Shown in pieces: positions 36,016 through 44,730 of a DNA stretch of 64,000 nucleotides. This stretch comes from Bradyrhizobium vignae (lineage in GTDB: Bacteria > Pseudomonadota > Alphaproteobacteria > Rhizobiales > Xanthobacteraceae). Location: contig NZ_RDQF01000003.1 of NCBI RefSeq assembly GCF_004114425.1, positions 186,001-250,000 on the forward strand, read 5' to 3'. How positions within the stretch are numbered: the stretch's first letter is position 1; every line of letters begins with the position of its first letter. The notes under the pieces are model-generated. The model saw only the letters and a list, made by a program, of their open reading frames with translations. It did no database searches and was not told where the DNA came from. Both the position numbers and the translations under genes were made by a program.

Positions 36016-36054
36016 GCTACAATTATCGTAGCGATACGCTACATTATCTGTAGC
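36016..36054. promoter_or_regulatory. Two palindromic operators in the HxlR divergent gap
   Basis: GCTACAATTATCGTAGC (36016-36032) and GCTACATTATCTGTAGC (36038-36054) are 17-bp inverted repeats with the same GCTAC/GTAGC arms. Their centres are 22 bp apart, about two helical turns, so two dimers could bind on the same face. They overlap the promoter zone of both divergent genes. Confidence 0.65.
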
Positions 36055-36072
36055 ACAGCGCAATAGGTGACG

Positions 36073-36399
36073 ATGGCTAAACAGGCTGGCACGACGACAC
36101 GCAGCGTCCGCGGCTCGCGCACGGGCCGGCCGATCATGGTGCTGCTCGACCTGCTCGGCCGACGCTGGAGCCTGCGGATTCTCTGGGAGCTGCGCGGAGA
36201 GCCCCTCACCTCGCGCGCCCTGCGCACCGCCTGTGATGAAGCCTCGCCCACGGTGCTGCAAGCGAGGCTGACCGAACTGCGCGAGGCAGGATTCGTGGAG
36301 TTGGGCGACGGCGGAGGTTACGGACTGACGACGCTGGGGCGCGAGCTGTGCGAGACGTTCATGCCGCTGCATAGGTTTGCGGAGAGGTGGAAGAGGTAG
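36073..36399 (+). CDS. HxlR family transcriptional regulator
   Basis: A 108-residue winged-helix regulator from ATG 36073 (a GTG lies at 36067). Family core: IMVLLDLLGRRWSLRILWELRGEPLTSRALRTAC, SPTVLQARLTELREAGFVE and GYGLTTLGRELCE. HxlR proteins bind as dimers and often repress the divergent gene until a reactive small molecule appears. No conserved redox Cys is seen apart from the one in RTACDEA, so the signal is unknown. The partner is the carboxymuconolactone decarboxylase-like gene. Confidence 0.9.
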   Translation: MAKQAGTTTRSVRGSRTGRPIMVLLDLLGRRWSLRILWELRGEPLTSRALRTACDEASPTVLQARLTELREAGFVELGDGGGYGLTTLGRELCETFMPLHRFAERWKR

Positions 36400-36459
36400 A
36401 ATCTGAAGGCGTGCCGCATGCTCCTTTCTTCCTTCTCCCGTTGTGGGAGAGGGAAAGAA

Positions 36460-36903
36460 TCACGCCGCGGCGACCGTGAGGTTCGCACCGTCCACCTGCA
36501 CCACCTTCACCCGCGTCCCCGCCGGTGTATCAGGGCCCGCAACACGCCATACCGTGTCGCCGATGCGCATTGTGCCTGAACCGTCGATGATCGGCTTCTC
36601 CAGCGTGAACTCACGGCCGAGCAAGGCCTCGGCGCGCTTGTTGAGAAATGAGCTCGTGCTCGCGTCCGGCTTCGGCTTGGCGAGGCGGCGCCACACCGGC
36701 ACAGCTGCGGCGGCGAAGATCGCGAACATGACGAGCTGGATCTGCCAGGACATGGCAACAGCGAACGAGATCAGGCCCACCAGCAATGCCGCAAGCCCGA
36801 GCCAGAACAGGAAGATGCCGGGCGCCAGCACTTCCAGCGCCATCAGGATGAAGCCGAAGATCAGCCAGTTCCAGTTGCCCAGCGATGCGAATATGTCGGT
36901 CAT
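36460..36903 (-). CDS. NfeD family membrane protein
   Basis: A 147-residue protein with two to three N-terminal membrane segments (WLIFGFILMALEVLAPGIFLFWLGLAALLVG, IQLVMFAIFAAAAVP) and a C-terminal OB-fold of about 65 residues (ALLGREFTLEKPIIDGSGTMRIGDTVWRV). It is the short NfeD form, which works with an SPFH protein in membrane quality control. The SPFH gene lies 27 bases upstream on the same strand, an operon seen in many bacteria. Confidence 0.9.
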   Translation of the reverse strand: MTDIFASLGNWNWLIFGFILMALEVLAPGIFLFWLGLAALLVGLISFAVAMSWQIQLVMFAIFAAAAVPVWRRLAKPKPDASTSSFLNKRAEALLGREFTLEKPIIDGSGTMRIGDTVWRVAGPDTPAGTRVKVVQVDGANLTVAAA

Positions 36904-36930
36904 GACACGACCTCTGTAAAATAGCCCCGT

Positions 36931-37929
36931 TTACTGCGGCGGCACCGCGGGCGGCGTCGGGCCCGACGACGGGACCGATCCGCTTCGGCGCGCCGCAGCG
37001 GCTGCGGATGCGGCACTTTCGCCGAACGTTGCCTTGGCGATCTCGCCGATGCCGGCGAGCGAGCCAAGCATGCTCACGGCTTCCACCGGCAACATGATGA
37101 TCTTCTGGTTCGGCGCATCCGCGAACTGGCCGAAAGCCTTGATATATTTATCGGCGATGAAATAGTTCAACGCGGCGACGTCGCCCTTGGAAATGGCCTC
37201 CGATACCGCCTGGGTCGCTTTCGCCTCGGCCTCGGCCAGACGCTCGCGCGCCTCGGCGTCGCGGAAGGCGGCTTCGCGCCGGCCCTCCGCCTGGAGGATC
37301 TGACCCTGCTTGGCGCCCTCGGCGCGCAGGATCTCGGACTGGCGCTGGCCTTCGGCGGCGAGGATGTCGGCGCGCTTGACGCGCTCGGCCTTCATCTGCC
37401 GGCCCATGGCTTCGACGAGGTCGGCGGGCGGCACGATGTCCTTGATCTCGATGCGATTGACCTTGACGCCCCAGGGCGAGACCGCAGCGTCGACCACGCG
37501 CAAGAGGCGCTCGTTGATCTCGTCGCGGTGCGACAGCACCTGGTCGAGATCCATGGAGCCCATCACCGAGCGGATGTTGGTCATGGTGAGAACCGTGATG
37601 GCCTGGTTCAGGTTGGCGACCTCGTAGCTCGCCTTCGCCGCATCGAACACCTGATAAAAAGCAACGCCGTCCACCGTGACGGTCGCGTTGTCCTTGGTGA
37701 TCACCTCCTGCTCGGGGATGTCGATCACCTGCTCCATCATGTTGATCTTGCGTCCGACGCGATCGAAATAGGGCACGATCAGATTGAGCCCGGGGCTGAG
37801 CGTCTGGGTGTATTTGCCGAACCGCTCGATGGTCCAGTCATAGCCCTGCGGGACCGTCTTCACGCCGGCCACCAGCGTGACGATGACGAGCAACACCAGA
37901 ACAATCGCGAAAATGTCGAAGCCGCTCAT
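36931..37929 (-). CDS. SPFH/Band 7 membrane protein (QmcA-like)
   Basis: A 332-residue protein with one N-terminal membrane segment (DIFAIVLVLLVIVTLVAGVKTV), then the SPFH domain: VPQGYDWTIERFGKYTQTLSPGLNLIVPYFD, VDGVAFYQVFDAAKASYEV, and NRIEIKDIVPPADLVEAMGRQ. A long helix with charged coiled-coil character follows (about 200-260). The last 30 residues are Ala/Ser/Pro-rich. It scaffolds membrane microdomains and controls proteases. It is first in an operon with NfeD. Confidence 0.93.
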   Translation of the reverse strand: MSGFDIFAIVLVLLVIVTLVAGVKTVPQGYDWTIERFGKYTQTLSPGLNLIVPYFDRVGRKINMMEQVIDIPEQEVITKDNATVTVDGVAFYQVFDAAKASYEVANLNQAITVLTMTNIRSVMGSMDLDQVLSHRDEINERLLRVVDAAVSPWGVKVNRIEIKDIVPPADLVEAMGRQMKAERVKRADILAAEGQRQSEILRAEGAKQGQILQAEGRREAAFRDAEARERLAEAEAKATQAVSEAISKGDVAALNYFIADKYIKAFGQFADAPNQKIIMLPVEAVSMLGSLAGIGEIAKATFGESAASAAAAARRSGSVPSSGPTPPAVPPQ

Positions 37930-38139
37930 ATCTCCTCCAAGCCGGGAAAAATCGGGAAAAAGCCCTTTCCGGCGCTGTCATTGGTCGGGATCGATACCCT
38001 ACCGGTTCAGCGGTCGCGAGTAACGTCGGCATGGGCGCAATGCCGCACAAGGCGTACCGAGAGGGAATGGCAACGATTATGTATTTGGGAGGAAGCTCTT
38101 GAAAGGATGCCGGAGCAGACCTAGCGCCAAAGGTTAACG

Positions 38140-39177
38140 TCAGATCCAGCCCTGAAGCTCGCGCAGCACCAGAGTGCGGATCACGTCCATGCCTGGTTCG
38201 CTGTCGTTGAGGCACGGGATCGCGGAAAACTGCTCGCCGCCATTGTGCTTGAAGATCTCGGCATTCTCCTGCGCGATCTCCTCCAGCGTCTCCAGGCAGT
38301 CGGCGGAGAAGCCCGGCGTCACCACCGCGATGCGGCGCACGCCTTCGCTGGCGAGCCGCTCCATGGTCTTGTCGGTATAGGGCTGGAGCCACTCGTCATT
38401 GCCGAAGCGCGACTGGAAGGTCAGCAGCAGCTTCGTCTCGTCCATGCCGAGCCGGCGGCGCAGTGCCTCGGTCGTGGCGATGCAGTGGGTCTGATAGGGA
38501 TCGCCCTTGTCGACATAGGATTTCGGCATGCCGTGGAAGGACGCCACGATCAGCTCCGGCGCGAACGGCAGACTCGCCAGATGCGTCTCGATCGAGGTCG
38601 CGAGCGCCTCGATATAGGCCGCATCCTCATAATAGGGCGGCGTCACCCGCAGCGTCGGCTGGTTGCGCAGACGGGCGAGCACGCGGAACACTTCGTCGCA
38701 GACGGTTGCCGAGGTCGAGGCGGAGTATTGCGGATAGAGCGGGACGGCGAGAATGCGCTCGCAGCCTTTCGCGATCAGCGTATCGATGCCCGACTTGATC
38801 GAGGGATTGCCGTAGCGCATCGCCCAGTCCACCACGACATGGGCGTAGTCCGACAGTCCGGCGGCGAGCTTGCCGGCTTGCGACCGCGTGATGGTCTTCA
38901 GCGGCGACTCGTTCTGCTCATTGTTCCAGATCTTGCCGTAGTCGAGCGCCTTGGTGCGGGGACGGCTGCGCAGAATGATGCCGTTCAGCACCAGCTTCCA
39001 GATCAGGCCCTGGTTCTCGATGACGCGGACGTCACTGAGGAACTCCTTGAGATAGACCCGCACGCCCGGCGCATCGGCGGTGTCAGGCGTTCCGAGATTG
39101 ATCAGGAGCACGCCAACGCGCGGCAGGACGGATCGGCCGGCCGGTTTCACAGTCTCAAGGGGGACGACGCTGTTCAT
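38140..39177 (-). CDS. hemH: Ferrochelatase
   Basis: A 345-residue protein from ATG 39177; the frame runs upstream to 39354 without similarity. Motifs: VGVLLINLGTPD at the start, AVPLYPQYSASTSA, the active-site SFHGMPKSYVDKGDPY with the catalytic His, and VTPGFSADCLETLEEI with the metal-site Glu. It inserts Fe2+ into protoporphyrin IX as the last step of heme synthesis, at the inner membrane. Length is normal for the alphaproteobacterial form. It diverges from the MAPEG gene with an 82-base gap. Confidence 0.95.
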   Translation of the reverse strand: MNSVVPLETVKPAGRSVLPRVGVLLINLGTPDTADAPGVRVYLKEFLSDVRVIENQGLIWKLVLNGIILRSRPRTKALDYGKIWNNEQNESPLKTITRSQAGKLAAGLSDYAHVVVDWAMRYGNPSIKSGIDTLIAKGCERILAVPLYPQYSASTSATVCDEVFRVLARLRNQPTLRVTPPYYEDAAYIEALATSIETHLASLPFAPELIVASFHGMPKSYVDKGDPYQTHCIATTEALRRRLGMDETKLLLTFQSRFGNDEWLQPYTDKTMERLASEGVRRIAVVTPGFSADCLETLEEIAQENAEIFKHNGGEQFSAIPCLNDSEPGMDVIRTLVLRELQGWI

Positions 39178-39259
39178 GGCTGGTTGGGTCGCGCGTTGGT
39201 CCGAACTTGTCAAGACGAGGGCGGTTTCGCTAGGGTCGCACCCAAGCGGGGAAGGGAAG

Positions 39260-39658
39260 ATGACGCTCGCGGAATGGTGCGTATTGGGAGCGCTGTTGCT
39301 GTATCTGTCCACGATCGGCTCGATCAAATGGATCAGGTTTCGCAGCTTCGACAATTCCCGGCCGCGCGATCCTGCCTTCTATGAGGACCCCATCGCGCAG
39401 CGCGCGCTGGGCGCTCACCAGAACGGCATCGAAACCTTCCCATTCTTCGCCTTCGCGGTGCTGCTCGCCGAATACAGGGACTCGCCGCAGCGGCTGATCG
39501 ACGAGCTCGCCGCGCTGTTCCTGATCGTGCGGATCGCCTATGTGCTGACCTATCTCGGCAACCGCCCGACGCTGCGCTCGATCCTCTGGAGCATCGGCTT
39601 TGCGATCAATCTCGGGATCTTCTTCATGCCGGCCTTGAAGCGGTTTCTGCCGGTGTGA
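39260..39658 (+). CDS. MAPEG family membrane protein
   Basis: A 132-residue membrane protein from ATG 39260, preceded by GGGGAAGGGAAG. Four hydrophobic segments and the motif DPIAQRALGAHQNGIETFPFFAFAVLLAEY (R-x-x-x-x-A-x-x-N-x-x-E) match the MAPEG family (glutathione S-transferase-like membrane proteins), ending LGNRPTLRSILWSIGFAINLGIFFMPAL. Members conjugate or reduce lipophilic compounds with glutathione. No operon partner is present. Confidence 0.85.
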   Translation: MTLAEWCVLGALLLYLSTIGSIKWIRFRSFDNSRPRDPAFYEDPIAQRALGAHQNGIETFPFFAFAVLLAEYRDSPQRLIDELAALFLIVRIAYVLTYLGNRPTLRSILWSIGFAINLGIFFMPALKRFLPV

Positions 39659-39670
39659 GTTTCTCGCTGC

Positions 39671-39810
39671 CGTGTCCCGGACGCGGTGCAGCGCTCTTGC
39701 GCTGCTCCGCAGATCCGGGCCCCAGAACGCCAGACACTACCACACGGAGAGATGGGCCCCGGCTCTGCAGCGCGTCGTCGAAGGGGACGCTGCGCTGCGT
39801 CCGGGACACG
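39671..39810. repeat. Long intergenic inverted repeat
   Basis: GTGTCCCGGACGC at the left and GCGTCCGGGACAC at the right are perfect complements 140 bp apart, with further internal pairing (GGGCCCC/GGGGCCC-like segments). It is a REP-like element between convergent genes. Confidence 0.65.
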
Positions 39811-39821
39811 AGAGCTTGGGA

Positions 39822-40943
39822 TCAGAAACACGTCGTCCGTTCGGCCGCGATATAGCCGAACAAGAGGCCGACGCCGAACAGCAGCACCACGCCCGCGGCA
39901 CCGAATTCGATGCCGCGCATGAACAGCGCGCCGCCGCCGTCGCGGCCTGCGCTGAAGCGGGCGGCGATGTCCTTGGCGGAGACGGCGACGACCGCGATGG
40001 CCGCAACGGTGATCGCGGTGCCCAATCCCATCAGGAAGGTCGCGGCGATGCCGGCCCAGAACAGGCCCTGGGCCAGCGCGAACACCAGTACCAGGATCGC
40101 GCCCGAGCAGGGGCGGATGCCGACGGTCAGAATCGCTGCAAAGCCGCGCCGCCAGCCGCCGGGCCCCGCGAGCTCGCTCGGTGTGGGGCCGTGGGAATGG
40201 CCGCAATGCTCATCATGGACGTGGTCGTGCCCGTGGTGGTGATGGGCGTGCGCATGGTCGTGACCGTGATGATCGTGGTGATGATGATCATGGTCGTGAT
40301 GATCATGAATTTCATGATGATGATGAACGTGCGGCACGCCCGCAATCGCCGGCACCGGCTGGGTCGTCTGGAGTGCGCGGATGAAGGCGCCGCCCTTGAC
40401 CCAGACCAGGCGCAGGCCGAACGCTGCAATCAGGGCGTAGCTCGCGATCTCGACCGCGCCCTCCGCCCTGCACATGGTTTTCGCCGTCGCATTCAGCACC
40501 CAGGCCGAGATGCCGACGATGAGGATCGCGACCAGCGACTGCATTAGCGCCGAGGCAAACGACAGCGCGATGCCGCGCCGGGCGGTCTCGCGGTTGGCGA
40601 CGAGATAGGAGGCGATCACCGCCTTGCCATGGCCGGGGCCGGCGGCGTGGAAGATGCCGTAGGCGAACGAGATGAACAGCAGCGTCCACACCGCCGAGCC
40701 GTCGGACTTCGCGGCGCGGATGGTCGACGACATTTGCCGATAGAATTCCGACTGCTTTGCCAGCAGCCAGCCGACGATGCCACTGGCCTCGGGTTCGGCC
40801 GCCTGGGTCGGCCGCGGCGCGCCGAACGGATTTTGTGCGAGCAGATCATGAAGCGCGGCATCGGCCACGATCGCGACCAGCACAACTGTGGCGCAGGCGA
40901 TCAGCCCGCGCGCAAGCGGGGAGAGGTGCTGCTTCAAGGGCAA
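39822..40943 (-). CDS. Nickel/cobalt exporter-type transporter (NicO/RcnA-like) with His loop
   Basis: A 373-residue inner-membrane protein with six to seven hydrophobic segments. HAAGPGHGKAVIASYLV carries the HxxxGHGK-like NicO signature, and PCSGAILVLVFALAQGLF is the second conserved segment. Between them a His-rich cytoplasmic loop (about residues 204-255, VHHHHEIHDHHDHDHHHH and more) can bind Ni, Co or Zn. Family members move Ni2+ or Co2+, in or out. It is the last gene of an operon after DUF1007 and the M3 peptidase; its start overlaps the DUF1007 end by 10 bases. Confidence 0.88.
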   Translation of the reverse strand: MPLKQHLSPLARGLIACATVVLVAIVADAALHDLLAQNPFGAPRPTQAAEPEASGIVGWLLAKQSEFYRQMSSTIRAAKSDGSAVWTLLFISFAYGIFHAAGPGHGKAVIASYLVANRETARRGIALSFASALMQSLVAILIVGISAWVLNATAKTMCRAEGAVEIASYALIAAFGLRLVWVKGGAFIRALQTTQPVPAIAGVPHVHHHHEIHDHHDHDHHHHDHHGHDHAHAHHHHGHDHVHDEHCGHSHGPTPSELAGPGGWRRGFAAILTVGIRPCSGAILVLVFALAQGLFWAGIAATFLMGLGTAITVAAIAVVAVSAKDIAARFSAGRDGGGALFMRGIEFGAAGVVLLFGVGLLFGYIAAERTTCF

Positions 40944-41572
40944 TCCACCGTGATCTTGTTGGCGAACATCATGCCGAAATTGCTGTTCTCGCCATTCAGG
41001 AAAGTCTGTTCGTTGAGCTTCTGGGCGGTGGCCGAGCCGTCGCTCGGACGGTCGAGCTTCATCTGGCAGCCCCCGGGCGCGCCGACCAGCTTGACCGGGT
41101 TGTCCTTGGCCATCTGGAAGTCGATGAAGAAGGAGCGGTCGAACACTTCGAGCACGAGCTGCCTCGGCTTGACCGGATTCTTCAGCGGCAGCGTGAAGTG
41201 CAGGGTCAGCACCGCATCCTTGTAGTCGAGGAAATAGTCGATCGGCTCCTGGAACCGCTCCTTCTTGCCGTCGGCCTTAGCGAAGGTGAAATAGGCATAT
41301 TCCTTCAGCGACTCGACATTGGTCTGCGCCAGCGGCCCGAGCTCCTCGCGCGTATAGGCGCCCTTGGTCTTGCTCTCGAGCCCCTGCACCGCATAGGCCG
41401 AGAACATGTCGTCGAATGTCCAGGCGTGGCGCACACCGGTGACCGAACCGTCCGCCGCGTAGAGCAGCTCGCTGGTCGCGGTGATCCAGACATGCGGATG
41501 CGCCTGCGCCGCGCCCGAGGCGAGCGTGAGGCCAACGGCGAGCAGCCATCCGAACAGAGCGCGCATGCCCAT
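40934..41572 (-). CDS. DUF1007 periplasmic protein (transporter partner)
   Basis: A 212-residue exported protein. Signal peptide 1-24 (LFGWLLAVGLTLASGAAQA), then the family opening HPHVWITATSELLYAADG, which exposes an N-terminal His pair after cleavage, and FTLPLKNPVKPRQLVLEVFD. DUF1007 genes nearly always sit beside NicO/RcnA-type transporters and are thought to carry the metal in the periplasm; the mature HPH start would suit that. The start (41570-41572) shares one base with the stop of the peptidase gene. Confidence 0.87.
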   Translation of the reverse strand: MGMRALFGWLLAVGLTLASGAAQAHPHVWITATSELLYAADGSVTGVRHAWTFDDMFSAYAVQGLESKTKGAYTREELGPLAQTNVESLKEYAYFTFAKADGKKERFQEPIDYFLDYKDAVLTLHFTLPLKNPVKPRQLVLEVFDRSFFIDFQMAKDNPVKLVGAPGGCQMKLDRPSDGSATAQKLNEQTFLNGENSNFGMMFANKITVDCP

Positions 41573-43653
41573 CAGGCGGCCTTTGCCGTTTCGAGCAGGC
41601 CGCGGCGGCGCAGCAGCGCCTCGGGCTCCGGCGGCCGGCCGCGGAAGGCCTCATAGGCAGCTTCCGGATCGACTGAGCCGCCCGAGGAATAGATGTCGTC
41701 GTGCAGGCGCTTGGCCACGGCCGGATCGAAAATGTCGCCGGCCTCCTCGAACGCGCCGAAGGCATCGGCGTCCATCACCTCCGACCACATGTAGCTGTAA
41801 TAACCGGCGGCATAGTGGTCGCCGGTGAAGATGTGACCGAACTGCGTGGGCCGGTGACGCAGCGCGATCTCCTCGGGCATGCCGATCTTCTCCAGCTCGC
41901 GCCTCTCGAAGGCACGGACATCCTGCGCGGCGGCAGCCGGCTGGGTGTGGAATTCGAGATCGATCAGCGCGGAGGAGACGAACTCCACCGTGGCAAAGCC
42001 CTGGTTGAACTTTCGGGCGGCGAGGAAGCGTTGGAGCAGCTCGTCCGGCAGTGGTTCGCCGGTCTGGTAGTGGCGAGCGAACTTCTGCAGCACCTCGGGC
42101 CGCTCCTGCCAGTGCTCGTAGAGCTGCGACGGCAGCTCGACGAAGTCGGTGAACACTGACGTGCCCGACAGCGACGGATAGGTCACGTTGGAGAGCATGC
42201 CGTGCAGCCCGTGGCCGAACTCGTGGAACAGGGTGCGGGCATCGTCGGGGGACAGCAGCGAAGGCTCGCCGCCGGCACCTTTGGCGAAATTGCAGATGTT
42301 GAGAACGAGCGGTGCGACGTCGCCGTCGAGCTTCTGCTGGTCGCGCAGCGAGGTCATCCAGGCGCCGGAGCGCTTCGACGGCCGGGCGAAGTAGTCGCCA
42401 TAGAACAGCGCCTTGTGCTTGCCGTCCGGCCCCTTCACCTCCCAGACCCGGACGTCGGGGTGCCAGACCGGCACGTCGTTGCGCTCCTCGAAGGTGATCC
42501 CGAACAGGCGCGTGGCGCAGTCGAACGCGGCGGCGATCATATTGTCGAGCGAAAGATAGGGCTTGATCGCGGCGTCGTCGAAATTGGCGCGCTGAAGGCG
42601 CAGCTTCTCGGCGTAGAAGCGCCAGTCCCAGGGTGCGAGCTTGAAATTGCCGCCCTCGGCCGTGATCAGCGCCTGCATCTCGTCGCGGTCGGCGAGCGCG
42701 CGCGCCCTCGCCGGCTTCCAGACCCGCTCCAAGAGGCCCCGCACCGCCTCCGGCGTCTTGGCCATGGAGTCTTCGAGCCGGTAGGCGGCGAACGTCGGGT
42801 AGCCCAGGAGCTTGGCGCTCTCTTCGCGCAGCTTCAGGATCTCGACAATGGTTCCATTGTTGTCGTTGGCATTGCCGTTGTCGCCGCGGGCGACGAAGGC
42901 TTTATAGACCTTCTCGCGGAGGTCACGCCGGGCAGAGCTCTTCAGGAATTGTTCGACCGAGGAGCGCGACAACGTGACGATGGCCTTGCCTTCCATGCCG
43001 CGCTCTTCTGCCGCAGCCTTGGCGCCGGCGACAAAGCTCTCCGGCAGGCCCTGGCGGTCGGCCTCCCCGAGCTCCATGATCCAGTCCTGCTCGTCGCCGA
43101 GCAGATGGTGGCTGAAGCCGGTGCCGAGCTGGGCGAGCCGCTCGTTGATCTCGGCCATCCGTGCCTTGGCCTCCTCGGAGAGACCGGCGCCGGAACGGTG
43201 GAAGCGGGTATAGGTGCGCTCCAGCAGGCGGAGCTGCTCGGGCGTGAGCCCAAGATTGGCGCGCTTCTCGTGCAGCTGGGCGATGCGGCCGAACAGAACC
43301 GCGTTCATCATGATGGGATTCCAGTGCCGCGCCATCCGCAAGGAGACCTCCTTGTCGATCTCCAGAATGGCCGGGTTCGAATGCGCCGAGACGAGGTCAT
43401 AGAAGACCGCCGCAACCTTGTTCAACAGCTTGCCCGAACGCTCCAGCGCCGTGATGGTGTTGGCGAAGTCGGGCGCGGCCGGATCATTGGTGATCGCCGC
43501 GATCTCGGCGGCATGGTCCGCAAAGGCCTGCTCGAACGCCGGCAGGAAGTGCTCCGGCTTGATCTCGTCGAAGGGTGGGGTCGCAAACGGCGTCACCCAG
43601 GCCTTCAGCAGCGGGTTGGTCTCGGCTTCCGTAATTTGGCGAGATTCTGACAT
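41572..43653 (-). CDS. M3 family oligopeptidase (Dcp/OpdA-like)
   Basis: A 693-residue zinc metallopeptidase from ATG 43653. The catalytic motif ARTLFHEFGHGLHGML gives the HEFGH zinc site, with the third ligand Glu in TDFVELPSQLYEHW and the YAAGYYSYMWSEVMDADAF region closing the active site. There is no signal peptide, so it should degrade peptides in the cytoplasm. The length fits OpdA and Dcp (about 680). A longer frame to 43722 exists but has no similarity. It is first in an overlapping operon with DUF1007 and NicO, an unusual pairing. Confidence 0.93.
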   Translation of the reverse strand: MSESRQITEAETNPLLKAWVTPFATPPFDEIKPEHFLPAFEQAFADHAAEIAAITNDPAAPDFANTITALERSGKLLNKVAAVFYDLVSAHSNPAILEIDKEVSLRMARHWNPIMMNAVLFGRIAQLHEKRANLGLTPEQLRLLERTYTRFHRSGAGLSEEAKARMAEINERLAQLGTGFSHHLLGDEQDWIMELGEADRQGLPESFVAGAKAAAEERGMEGKAIVTLSRSSVEQFLKSSARRDLREKVYKAFVARGDNGNANDNNGTIVEILKLREESAKLLGYPTFAAYRLEDSMAKTPEAVRGLLERVWKPARARALADRDEMQALITAEGGNFKLAPWDWRFYAEKLRLQRANFDDAAIKPYLSLDNMIAAAFDCATRLFGITFEERNDVPVWHPDVRVWEVKGPDGKHKALFYGDYFARPSKRSGAWMTSLRDQQKLDGDVAPLVLNICNFAKGAGGEPSLLSPDDARTLFHEFGHGLHGMLSNVTYPSLSGTSVFTDFVELPSQLYEHWQERPEVLQKFARHYQTGEPLPDELLQRFLAARKFNQGFATVEFVSSALIDLEFHTQPAAAAQDVRAFERRELEKIGMPEEIALRHRPTQFGHIFTGDHYAAGYYSYMWSEVMDADAFGAFEEAGDIFDPAVAKRLHDDIYSSGGSVDPEAAYEAFRGRPPEPEALLRRRGLLETAKAA

Positions 43654-43788
43654 CACAAGTCCGGTTTCGTGGCTCGATTGTTGCAGCCAGCTATAGCACG
43701 CGATGGGGCTTTTTTGGGCCATTTGCCCTTGCTCCCGGCCGCCTTTTCGGGGAGATTGCGGCCCTCGAAGTCAGGACCCCTGAGCCCC

Positions 43789-44043
43789 ATGAACGCGCCT
43801 TCTTCCTCTTCCCGCCAGATCGTCTGGCCCAGCGTCATCACCGTCATCAGCGCCGCCATCCTGATCGGCGCTGAGGTGTTCGGCGCAGCCTTCGCCGGCG
43901 GCTGGGCGCTCGCGATCCTGCTCGGGCTCGGCGACCAAGGCGCGCACATCCTCCAGGCCGTGCTGTTCACACTCGGCGTGCTCGTGATGACCGCGTTCAT
44001 CCGCGGCGCTCAACGCGTCGAGCCCTTCACGAAGCGCGGCTGA
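43789..44043 (+). CDS. Small two-helix membrane protein
   Basis: An 84-residue protein from ATG 43789. It has two hydrophobic segments (VITVISAAILIGAEVFGAAFAGGWALAILLGL is one long or two close helices, then ILQAVLFTLGVLVMTAFI) and a charged C-terminal tail RGAQRVEPFTKRG. No named family. It diverges from the M3 peptidase with 135 bases between. It may be a structural membrane peptide. Confidence 0.6.
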   Translation: MNAPSSSSRQIVWPSVITVISAAILIGAEVFGAAFAGGWALAILLGLGDQGAHILQAVLFTLGVLVMTAFIRGAQRVEPFTKRG

Positions 44044-44169
44044 CGCTTCTCGCGCGTGAGCAGCACACGCGCGCCGCAAAAAACTTAACGCCTGTTCATC
44101 TTCCGCGTCGCTCGCGCAACACTGCGCAAGCAGATGTTAGGCAATTCTGTTCTCAGCCTAAAAAAATTC

Positions 44170-44198
44170 TTGCGAAGCAGAGTCAAAACGCTTATGTG
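44170..44198 (+). promoter_or_regulatory. Candidate promoter of the polyamine leader
   Basis: TTGCGA (44170-44175), 17 bp, TATGTG (44193-44198). A start near 44205 would give a leader of about 525 nt before the decarboxylase ATG, as expected for the speF-type leader. Confidence 0.4.
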
Positions 44199-44225
44199 CG
44201 CTCTTGCCCAATTTCGCACGTGCCT

Positions 44226-44520
44226 GTGGTCGTGTGTCAGTCGGTAGGTATCCGGACAAGAGGCCGGACAGCCGCCAAGGGGTGAAGAAGCCGAGGGGCT
44301 CTTCGGAAGTGCAGAAGTCGAAGACCTGATGTCGCAAGACCGACGGTCATAGGACGAAGCAAACCCGGAGCGCCCAGCATCTCTCTCAAAGAGATGCCAT
44401 GTCGAAGGTGACTTCGCTCTTTGCAACCGTGACTGGCAGCCGGAGGCGAACCGGCGCACCCCGCTCTCAACGGGGGACGCGACTTAAAGCAACGACGGAT
44501 CGGGCTTTTTTGGTCTCTAC
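44226..44520 (+). ncRNA. Structured leader of the ornithine decarboxylase gene, probable speF motif
   Basis: The 44044-44730 gap has no gene but several hairpins: TCTCTCTCAAAGAGA near 44380, CCGGAGGCGAACCGG near 44440, CCCCGCTCTCAACGGGG near 44460. It ends in a GGGCTTTTTT run at 44502-44511. A long conserved RNA (the speF motif) is known upstream of alphaproteobacterial ornithine decarboxylase genes, and the opening GTAGGTATCCGGACAAGAGG is what I recall of it. I could not run a covariance search, so the identity is provisional. Confidence 0.55.
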
Positions 44521-44730
44521 CGGCAGTCCAACGCCGGCGCGGGCTACTGAAAAGGCTTGTCCTTCATTGCCAGGTGAGCGGGCGGGAATCTCTCCCAACC
44601 AATCCACGGCAGCACAGTCTGGTTTGAGTTTTTTGTCCTCAGCGCGCCTCCATCGCGCGGTGTGGCCGAAGCACTCTCATCAGACGTCACGTTGATACGG
44701 CTCCCGTCGCTGGGACCGTTGGAGAGTGCC

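Noticed and set aside
40200..40345. Apparent low-complexity repeat of CATGATGATC-like triplets
   Set aside because: This is the coding sequence of the His-rich loop of the NicO-type transporter (CAT/CAC codons), not a separate DNA repeat; the same holds at 51300-51370 in the CobW gene and 54700-54790 in the His-rich peptide.
44399..44695. 98-codon frame in the leader of the ornithine decarboxylase gene
   Set aside because: It is Arg/Ser/Thr-rich, lies in the structured leader, and stops before the decarboxylase ATG. A short leader peptide like that of other speF systems is not excluded, but this frame shows no support.
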